Shown here: positions 34,884 through 42,500 of the stretch, piece by piece
How the letters are laid out: the number at the start of each line of letters is the position of its first letter
Numbering within the stretch: position 1 is the first letter of the stretch
NCBI RefSeq assembly: GCF_014287875.1
Contig: NZ_JACOPN010000005.1
Coordinates: 186,001 to 250,000 of the forward strand
Reading direction: 5' to 3'
DNA: 64,000 bases
Source of the DNA: Flintibacter faecis
GTDB lineage: Bacteria > Bacillota > Clostridia > Oscillospirales > Oscillospiraceae
The notes under the pieces: generated by a model
What the model saw: only the letters and a program-made list of their open reading frames with translations
Databases searched by the model: none
Told to the model about the DNA's origin: nothing
Made by a program: the position numbers and the translations under genes

Positions 34884-35963
34884 ATGATACATATTACTGA
34901 TTATATTAAAGAAAATACAGGAAATTCGCCTCTGTTTGTATGCGGTGATTCCCTAAAAGTATTAGAACAAATCCCAAATGATAGTATTGATTGTGTAGTA
35001 ACAAGTCCTCCATATTATATGAAACGCGAGTATTTAGGCGGCGGAATAGGGTTAGAAAAGACATATCAAGATTATATAGAAAGTCTGTTGAAAATAACAG
35101 CAGAGGTTTACAGAGTTTTAAAACTAACGGGTTCATTTTGGCTTAACATTGGAGACAGCTATAAAAACAAGCAGCTATTGAATATTCCGCATAGAATGGC
35201 TATTAGAATGCAAGATGAACAAAAATGGATTTTAAGAAATACAGTTATATGGGATAAAATGAAAGGCACGATGTCAAATTCTAAAGACAGTCTAGGAAGT
35301 GAATATGAACCTATCTTTCATTTTGTAAAAAAGAAAAGCGGCTACTATTATGATTCAGATGCAGTAAGAAAAAAGCCTAGAGAAGCTCAAGTGAAAAACG
35401 GTGCTGTTGTAAGCGCAACAGGCGTAAGTGGTGTTCGCTATAAAAGAAAAATAGAATTAAGTACTGAATTAACAGAGGAACAAAGAAAAAATGCTTATAA
35501 GGCATTAGATCAAGTGCTAGACCGACTTCAAAAAGGTGAATTGGCTGATTTTAGAATGGTTATTAAGGGAGCCAACCAGAGGGTGACTAATGGGAACACT
35601 ACACGTTTGAGTGGGCGGGCTAAAGAACTTGAAGAAAAGGGATTTTACTTTTTATTTTATAATCCAAAAGGAAGCATGATTTCCGATGTTTGGCAAATTA
35701 TTCCAGAGGACACGCAAGGACGAAAGTTACATTTTGCCCCTTACCCAGAAGATTTAGTCAAAACACCTATTGTTTTGACCTGCCCTGAAAACGGAATTGT
35801 ACTGGACCCGTTTGCGGGAACCGGAACAACAAACTATGTTGCAGCAATGTTAAACCGTCGATCTATTGGCGTTGACTTATCATCTGAATATTTAGACATG
35901 GCGCAAGAACGTTGTGGCATCTTTGGTTATATAAATCGTGGAGAAGTGGAAAGATATGAGTAA
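34884..35963 (+). CDS. Type II DNA methyltransferase (SPPY, beta-class-like order)
   Basis: A 359-aa site-specific methyltransferase. Motif IV TSPPYY (40-45) comes first and the AdoMet-binding motif DPFAGTGTTN near the C-terminus, the beta-class order. SPPY favours N4-cytosine methylation, although some N6-adenine enzymes share it. A target-recognition region lies between. It is AT-rich compared with the chromosome and overlaps the endonuclease gene by 8 bp, so it protects the host DNA against that enzyme. It follows the HTH fragment by 2 bp. Confidence 0.9.
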   Translation: MIHITDYIKENTGNSPLFVCGDSLKVLEQIPNDSIDCVVTSPPYYMKREYLGGGIGLEKTYQDYIESLLKITAEVYRVLKLTGSFWLNIGDSYKNKQLLNIPHRMAIRMQDEQKWILRNTVIWDKMKGTMSNSKDSLGSEYEPIFHFVKKKSGYYYDSDAVRKKPREAQVKNGAVVSATGVSGVRYKRKIELSTELTEEQRKNAYKALDQVLDRLQKGELADFRMVIKGANQRVTNGNTTRLSGRAKELEEKGFYFLFYNPKGSMISDVWQIIPEDTQGRKLHFAPYPEDLVKTPIVLTCPENGIVLDPFAGTGTTNYVAAMLNRRSIGVDLSSEYLDMAQERCGIFGYINRGEVERYE

Positions 35964-36795
35964 AATAAGCGAATTTTTTGGGCTGAATTGCCTAGATACT
36001 TCACAAAATTTCGAGCAAGCAATGATAAATCAAAATTGTCCTTACACGGGTAATATATGTACAAAAATGAGAAAATCCGACCCGGATGTTAAAATCGGAA
36101 CTTGTTCTGTAAAATACCAAAATAACGATGTGATAATTTGCCCGTTTCGTTTGCTTGAGCACAATCAAATTTTTATTGACTGCTTACACCTTTTGACAAT
36201 GCACGAACCGGGAAACGAACTGTATTTAATTCCAGAGGTACAAATTCCCGGTGGCCATGTTGACTATTTTTTGGTATCAGCTAAAAATAAGCACGTGAAA
36301 GACTTCATCGGTATAGAACTTCAGACAATGGATACAACCGGAACAGTTTGGCCGGATAGACAGAAATTTCTAAATGAGCAAAACATTGCGGTTGATGAAG
36401 CAGACCTTGAAAACAAGAAGAGTTTTGGCATGAACTGGAAAATGACCCTAAAAACAATTCTTGTTCAAATGCACCATAAAAGTGAAACATTTGAACATCT
36501 TAACAAGCATTTAGTTTTGATTATCCAAAAACCATTATATGAGCGTATGTATAGTGATTTCAATTTTGACGGTATTTCGGGAGTACGTATTGGCGACCCT
36601 GTTCATATTCATTCATATGATTTTATACGTGAAAACAATAAACTAAATCTTTCTTTAGATGCTAGAGTAAGTACAGATTCAGCAGGGATTGCAAACTGCT
36701 TAGGTTTAAAAGCTGAACGCAAAATGGGACTACAGGATATTATAAATATTCTTGAGCCGAAACTGATAGATGCAAATCGTTTGCTAATAGTTTAA
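35956..36795 (+). CDS. Type II restriction endonuclease, NotI-family-like
   Basis: A 279-aa endonuclease. The N-terminal cysteine pattern (CPYTGNICTK, GTCSVKY, IICPFRLL, then DC) matches the metal-binding Cys domain of the NotI family. The probable PD-(D/E)XK core is EVQIPGGHVDYFLVS followed by FIGIELQTMDTTG. NotI relatives cut GC-rich sites such as GCGGCCGC or CGGCCG, but the target here is not determined. ATG 35956 overlaps the methyltransferase by 8 bp; a GTG at 35938 extends the frame. Very AT-rich, consistent with transfer. Confidence 0.75.
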   Translation: MSKISEFFGLNCLDTSQNFEQAMINQNCPYTGNICTKMRKSDPDVKIGTCSVKYQNNDVIICPFRLLEHNQIFIDCLHLLTMHEPGNELYLIPEVQIPGGHVDYFLVSAKNKHVKDFIGIELQTMDTTGTVWPDRQKFLNEQNIAVDEADLENKKSFGMNWKMTLKTILVQMHHKSETFEHLNKHLVLIIQKPLYERMYSDFNFDGISGVRIGDPVHIHSYDFIRENNKLNLSLDARVSTDSAGIANCLGLKAERKMGLQDIINILEPKLIDANRLLIV

Positions 36796-36930
36796 TAGTT
36801 GTTGAAACAAATCCCCTCGCCTACAATATGGTGGGTTTTCGTCACTTGCCCCGCCCCCATTGCCGCTTATCATTTTCTTTCAGTGTCTTATTGCGGATTT
36901 AATCGACAAACAAGTGGCAAACAGGCATAA

Positions 36931-36975
36931 GAAAACGGCAGAAGCCCTTTATTTGCAAGGGCTTCTGCCGTTTTC
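36931..36975. terminator. Strong bidirectional terminator closing the R-M island
   Basis: A 19-bp perfect stem, GAAAACGGCAGAAGCCCTT with AAGGGCTTCTGCCGTTTTC, loop ATTTGC-type. It can end the plus-strand R-M operon and the convergent minus-strand reductase gene. GC content returns to chromosomal level right after it. Confidence 0.9.
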
Positions 36976-37001
36976 AATATACTCCTTTTTGAAGTCTCCT
37001 C

Positions 37002-38069
37002 CTATTCCTCCCCCTCCAGCAGGGTCTTCTTCACCCGGGCGGCGAAAGCTTCCACCCGGCTTTCAATGCCGGACAGGGCCAGGGCCTCGCCGGGGTCGTT
37101 GGCCGTTTCGATCATGGCAAAGCGGGCGGGGAGATAGAAGGACTTGTTCATATTCAGCCCGTCGATCAGCTGCCGGGCCACGATGTCCCCGCCGGAGTAG
37201 CCGGAGACCACGATGGCGAACAGGGCCTTGTCATAGAACCGCTGCTGGCGGAACAGGGCGGTCAGGCGGTTGACGCAGGCGGTGAGGTTGGCGGACAGGG
37301 CGTCGTTATAGTTGGGGCAGAGCATCATCACTCCGGCGCACCGGCGCAGGGCGGGATAGACTGCCTCCTGCATCACGCCGCCGTAGAAGCAGCCCCCCCG
37401 CTCCCCAAAGTGCAGGCACATGGTATAGGGACAGCCGGAGCAGTCGGACAGGGTGCCGTTGCGCAGACCGATCTCGGTGCACAGGATGTCCTCCCTCAGG
37501 TGCTGTTTTGTCCGCTCCCACAGGGCCATGGTGTTGGAGGTGTGGTGGCTGGAGGCGTGGAGCACCAGCAGCTCCGGCTTCTCCCGGGCGGGAAAGCCCG
37601 CCGTCTCCACCCGCTGGGCCAGGTCGGCGGCGGAGGCACGATAGGCCCCCAGCAGGTCGGTCCCGGCGTTTTTGGCCTGGATGCGGAAGTTGTGCAGCTG
37701 CCCCGCCCCCTCCACCAGGGGGCGGCCCACCAGGGCACAGCCGGCCAGGTTGGCCGCCAGGGCCAGCTCCCCGGCGGTGGATTTGGTATACAGCGGGGAC
37801 AACCCGTCGACGATAATACCCGCCGTAGCGCCGCTGAGCAGATCGGGGGTGCGGCGCAGGGCGGAGAGCATCCGGGTCAGCTCCAGATTCACGCCGTATT
37901 CCCCAAGGGCGGCGGCGAAGAGCAGCCGCTGCCCGGTCAGATCGTTCAGCTCCTCCGCCCGGCGAATGACCCGCACCTGACGTCCGGCCAGGGCGTGGGA
38001 CAGCACGTCGGCAAGGCGCATGTCCGCCCACCCCTCGTCCGGGGCGGGATGGATGAGGACCAGGGACAT
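37002..38069 (-). CDS. Flavodoxin-like / NADPH-dependent FMN reductase family protein
   Basis: A 355-aa cytosolic protein. Residues ~165-355 resemble FMN-dependent reductases (LLVLHASSHHTSNTMALWER, CSGCPYTMCLHFGERGGCF, GVMMLCPNYNDALSAN). The N-terminal ~160 residues form a second alpha/beta region with a GLSPLYTKSTAGELALAAN stretch. The CxGC...C cluster is typical of the iron-sulfur flavoprotein-like reductases, but the substrate is unknown. It follows the LDH/MDH-like gene by 13 bp on the same strand, so the two likely form a unit. AGAGGGTG precedes the ATG. Confidence 0.65.
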   Translation of the reverse strand: MSLVLIHPAPDEGWADMRLADVLSHALAGRQVRVIRRAEELNDLTGQRLLFAAALGEYGVNLELTRMLSALRRTPDLLSGATAGIIVDGLSPLYTKSTAGELALAANLAGCALVGRPLVEGAGQLHNFRIQAKNAGTDLLGAYRASAADLAQRVETAGFPAREKPELLVLHASSHHTSNTMALWERTKQHLREDILCTEIGLRNGTLSDCSGCPYTMCLHFGERGGCFYGGVMQEAVYPALRRCAGVMMLCPNYNDALSANLTACVNRLTALFRQQRFYDKALFAIVVSGYSGGDIVARQLIDGLNMNKSFYLPARFAMIETANDPGEALALSGIESRVEAFAARVKKTLLEGEE

Positions 38070-38082
38070 ACCGTCACCCTCT

Positions 38083-39321
38083 TTACAAAATGGTTTTCAG
38101 GTGGTCCGCCGCCGCCCGGATGTGGGCGAACAGGGGGTCTGGGATGTGGGGCAGCAGCTCGGTCTCCACCCCGGCGGGGGTGAACCGGTTCTTCACGCCC
38201 ATGTAGATGCCGTCTAAAAAGACGGAGCCGCAGTGCCACTCCCCCCGCAGGGTGAGCAGCAGGGACAGAGCCCCGGAGGACAGGGCGGGGGCCACATAGG
38301 GCTTAAAGCCCAGCGCCCGCATTTTCAGGTTGGCCGTCACGGTGAGCTCTGTCAGCTCCTGGGACAGGGCATCGTCATAGTGGTCGATGGAGTTGGCGAT
38401 GGTCAATCCGGTGCCGTGGGGGCCGAAGGAGCGGCCCTCGGTGAGGAAGCCGGCGAATTTCTCGTCCCGCTTGGCGTAATAGGCCGCCCGGGCGTTCATC
38501 ACCCCCAGGCCGAAGCCCTGGACCTGCTCGGGCCGCAGACCCTTGCCGTCCCAAGCGCCGTTCTCGTCCTTGTTGCTCTCCAGATAGGCGGTCTTGGCCA
38601 GGGGGTCCACCGGGTCGGACACGGCGCACCACAGGCCCTGATAGTTTGCCGCCCGGGCCATGCGGGCATAGTGCTTGACGATGCCGGCGTTGGCCTGGAA
38701 CTGGGCCATGCGCACGTCCTTCACCTGGGAGCCCACCGGGGGGATGCCCTTGGAGGCCACAAAGACGAACACGTCCCCGTCAAACAGCTTTTCCGGGGGG
38801 ATGACCTCCACCTCGGGCAGGGCGTTATAGTTCCAGGGCAGGGCGATCTGGCCCAGCTCGAACTCCCACCGGGCGGTGATCTGGTCGGACAGGTCGCAGA
38901 TGCCGATGGAGTCGATCACATCCCCCCCCAGCAGCTTCAGGCCCATGAGCAGGGTGGAGCCCACATCCCCGATGGCCAGCACGTTCACCCGCTTCTTCCT
39001 GGGGGAGGGCTGAAGGTCCAGCAGGGCCTCCCACCCGGGGCGGGACATGTTCACGGCGGTGAGACGGCCCTCTTGGATGGCGGCGGCACAGGCCTCGTCC
39101 ACCTCTGTCCGGGGCAGGCGGGAGGCATCCAGTACCTCCAGACCGTGGGGGGCGGCAAGCTGGCCGGGACAGCTGACCCGGAAGGAGCCCCGGCCCAGCA
39201 CCGGGTCCCCCGCCACCGGGGCGAACAGATGCCCCTGGGTCACCGGGGGGACCTCCGGCCCAAAGCCGGACAGAGGGGAGAGGGAGACCAGGGCGTGACC
39301 GCTGTAGTCGTAATAATACAT
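38083..39321 (-). CDS. LDH/MDH-superfamily-like NAD-binding protein
   Basis: A 412-aa protein. After ~110 residues without clear family match comes a Rossmann segment (RVNVLAIGDVGSTLLMGLKLLGG, then IGICDLS) like lactate/malate dehydrogenases, and later GHYARMARA-type and SFGPHGTGLTIANS stretches. The catalytic His/Arg set of LDH is not clearly conserved, so dehydrogenase activity is unproven. Three starts are possible (39333 GTG, 39330, 39321); AAGGTGAT spacing favours 39321. It pairs with the downstream reductase-like gene. A heptamer tandem repeat lies 25 bp upstream. Confidence 0.6.
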   Translation of the reverse strand: MYYYDYSGHALVSLSPLSGFGPEVPPVTQGHLFAPVAGDPVLGRGSFRVSCPGQLAAPHGLEVLDASRLPRTEVDEACAAAIQEGRLTAVNMSRPGWEALLDLQPSPRKKRVNVLAIGDVGSTLLMGLKLLGGDVIDSIGICDLSDQITARWEFELGQIALPWNYNALPEVEVIPPEKLFDGDVFVFVASKGIPPVGSQVKDVRMAQFQANAGIVKHYARMARAANYQGLWCAVSDPVDPLAKTAYLESNKDENGAWDGKGLRPEQVQGFGLGVMNARAAYYAKRDEKFAGFLTEGRSFGPHGTGLTIANSIDHYDDALSQELTELTVTANLKMRALGFKPYVAPALSSGALSLLLTLRGEWHCGSVFLDGIYMGVKNRFTPAGVETELLPHIPDPLFAHIRAAADHLKTIL

Positions 39322-39345
39322 GGAAACCATCACCTTTTTATTAAA

Positions 39346-39415
39346 GTTAGGAGGTAGGAGTTAGGAGTTAGGAGTTAGGAGTTAGGAGGTAGGAGTTAGG
39401 AGGTAGGAGGTAGGA
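39346..39415. repeat. Ten tandem heptamers G(T/G)TAGGA
   Basis: Ten perfect copies of GTTAGGA or GGTAGGA in the order T,G,T,T,T,T,G,T,G,G at the second base, followed by GTTGG. It lies just upstream of the minus-strand LDH-like gene. Seven-base units are prone to copy-number slippage and could change promoter or leader spacing. Confidence 0.9.
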
Positions 39416-39435
39416 GTTGGTAAGGAGCCTGCGCC

Positions 39436-39536
39436 CCTTCTCGCAATGACGACCAAATTTAGGACGATCGTCAAATAAAGCGTGCTGGCCTCCGTTCACT
39501 GTCATTGCGAGGAGCAAAGCGACGTGGCGATCCGTC
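39436..39536. repeat. Family-A dispersed repeat, partial
   Basis: CTTCTCGCAATGAC on the left and GTCATTGCGAGGAGCAAAGCGACGTGGCGATCCG on the right (39501-39534) are recognisable family-A arms, but they face outward or are rearranged compared with the intact copies at 44388-44510 and 59739-59841. Confidence 0.6.
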
Positions 39537-39543
39537 TCTTTTT

Positions 39544-42500
39544 TCACATCTGCCGCAGCAGCTGCTCCAGATCGTTTTCCAGGTAGACGGAGGCGGACAG
39601 GTTGGGGTCATAGCCCAGGCAGGTGCCCTTGTCCGGGCACAGGGGGAGGATGACCGCCTCGGGCAGGCGGGACAGGGTCAGGTTGCGGCCATACAGGGCC
39701 AGATACTCCTGCTCCAGGGTGGACAGCACGTCCCGGGCGCACTCCAGACAGGTGCGGGAGAGCTGAAGGGCGGCCTCCCGCCCACACTCGGTCTGACAAG
39801 GTGGGGCGGCGTAGGGCAGGATGTGGTTCACTCCGGGCAGCAGACCGGGCACCGGGGACCTGGGTCGGCGGACGGTGTTGCCGCCGATGAAGGGGTACAG
39901 GGTGGCCTCGATAAACCATTGCCGCAGCTGGGGCAGGAAATAGACCCCGTCCACCGGCCGGTCCCAGGAGCGCATCAGGTCCCGGCCATAGCCGGACAGA
40001 ATGCCCACCAGCACCATGCGGATGGGCACGTCCTCCTGCTGCAGGATGGGGTCCAGGGCGTGGAGCCGGAAGCCGGGGTGCATCAGGTCGTCCACTAGGA
40101 TCACCGGGCGGCCAAAGGACTTGATGGTGCGGATCTGGTTGGGGATGGAGCTGTAGTAGGGGAAGGCCTCGATGCTGCTCTCCTTCAGGTCGGGGGAGTA
40201 GACCTTGTCGGTGTGGACCGTTTTGGTGACGGTGTTGGGGACGATCTTGCCCCGGAGGAGCTTGCCGAAGGGGACGCACATGTTCTCCCCCAGCACCCTG
40301 GGGCTGGTGGGAGTGGAGGGCACGTTGTTCCAGGCGGTGATCTTCTCCAGCAGCCGGTGGTGGATGATGTCCGCCGACAGGGTCAGCACCAGGGAGCCGG
40401 GGTACAGGGCGGCGATGGAGCGCTGCAGCCGCTCGTGGCTGCGGCGGATGGCGGTGAGCACCCGGCTGTTGCGGCACAGGGGCTCCTGAATGGTGGTCTC
40501 CAGATTCTGCAGCAGCACGGTGGGTGAGCGCATATCCACCTCCCGGATGGGGGCCTCCCCCTCCCGGGGAACAAAGCCGGAGCGGGCCAGGGTGTCCTCC
40601 AGAATGGGGGGCAGCAGCCCGTCGTGGGGGGCGAAGACGGCGTAGACATACTCCTTTTCCAGGGCCCGGGCCAGCAGTTCGCTGAGCAGCAGCTGGGCAT
40701 AGTCCCTGTGCTTGTGGGCGGTGTCTGCCGTCAGGGCAGTGAGGAAGAGCACGTTGCCCGCTGCCCGCAGGCGCACCCGGTTGGCAAGGTCACTGTCCCC
40801 CAGGGCATCAAAGAGCTGAGAGGTGGGCAGCAGGCGATAGCTGACAAAGCCCAGGGGCCGGCCCGCCCCCGTGCGGCGCAGCAGCAGTACCCGGTCGTGG
40901 CGGCGGAGGATAGCCTGCCCCAGGGCCTCTCCCCCGGCAAGCCCGGCGGTGAGCTCCTCCACCAGAGGCCGGGTGGGGGACTCCTCCCACTGGAACTCCA
41001 GGTCTCCGGCGTACAGCAGGGGCTTGTCCGGGGTGTCCCGGAGATACAGGCCGTTCTGATAGATAAAGTCCTGGATCACCGGGGCCACCAGGGTGGAGAT
41101 GTCCCGGTTCAGGTCCACGTTCTCCCGGATACGGGTGGAGCTGATGTCCTCCAGGTGGGGGGGCAGCTGCAGATGGAGCACCTGGCCGGTGACGGGCAGC
41201 TTTTTGGGCAGAGGTTTTTCCCCGGCCCGGCGGAAGATCACGTGGTTCATCCCGTGGATGGACCAGGGGCGGGGCGGGGCCTTATAGCAGGAGGCGTTGG
41301 CCACCACGTCGCTGCCCGCCACAATGTACAGCTCCTGGCCGGGGAACAGCTGGCTGAGCCGGTGCAGGTCGTCAGGGTTGGCGATGTTCACCGGGATGTC
41401 GTCGGGGAACAGATGGACGTGGAAGTCCCCCGCCACGGACAGGTTGACGATCTGCCGCCGGATGAGGTGGGGCTGGGCCTTTTTGGACCAGGAGAACTCG
41501 TCCACCGCCAGATAGACCTCAAAGCCCAGATCCCGGATGGCCTGGACGATGCCCTTGTGGGACAGGGTAAAGGGGTCGAAGGTGCCGGGGAAGAAGGCGA
41601 TCTTTCGGGGCGGCTGGAAGGAGAATGGGCCATGGTCCAGCCGGTGCAGGGCGATGAACCGGTTGATGTGGGCCAGGGCGGCGGCCCGATAGAAGAAGGT
41701 CAGGCGGCTCTGGTCCGCCGACTCCAGAATGAGAAACAGCAGCTTGCGGTAGCACAGGGCGAACAGGCGGCTCTTCTCCCCCAGGGACAGCTCCCGGGAC
41801 TCGAACAGCAGCTTGCCGATGACCAGCAGGGCCTCCTGCCGCACCGCCTCCCGGTAGTGGGCCAGGCCCTGGAGAAGCAGGCCCAGCAGCTCCTGCCGCC
41901 GGTGCTCAAAGGCGGAGTAGGGCTGGGGGAAGCGCTCTAAATAGGCGGGGTAGTTCTCCAGCAGCACGCCGATGGTGTTCAGGGCCCCGGACACGGCGGA
42001 GTCGCTGGGGGAGGCCAGCAGCCCCCGCAGCCAGATCACCTGCTCGTCCAGCTCGCTGGGGTGGAGATACAGGGCGGCCTGGCCCAGATACTGGGGGATA
42101 TACTTGGATATCTCATACTGGCCCATCTCCAGCCCCTTGCCCAGCTCTACCACCACCTCGTTGCGCTGGTCCCGGCGCAGCAGGGACAGGGTGCGCACCA
42201 GGGCAGCGCCGGCGGTGTGCCGCACCACCACCCGCTCAGACACCTTGACCAGGTTGGAGAAATGGGCGGCGATGTGCAGGGTGTGGGTGTCCAGACCGTG
42301 CTCTACCTGGTCCCGCAGCAGTTCCACCCCGGCTACCTTGACGATCCAGGGGGTGGCGGTTTTCAGGTTGTCCAGAAACACCTCGCTGGTGATATCCATG
42401 TGGTAGAGGGTCTGCTCCAGCGCGGGGTCGTTTACCCCGGCCCGGCGGAGGACCTTATATTTCAGGAAGATGGCCGTCAGCGCTTCGGGCTGCATGGAGC

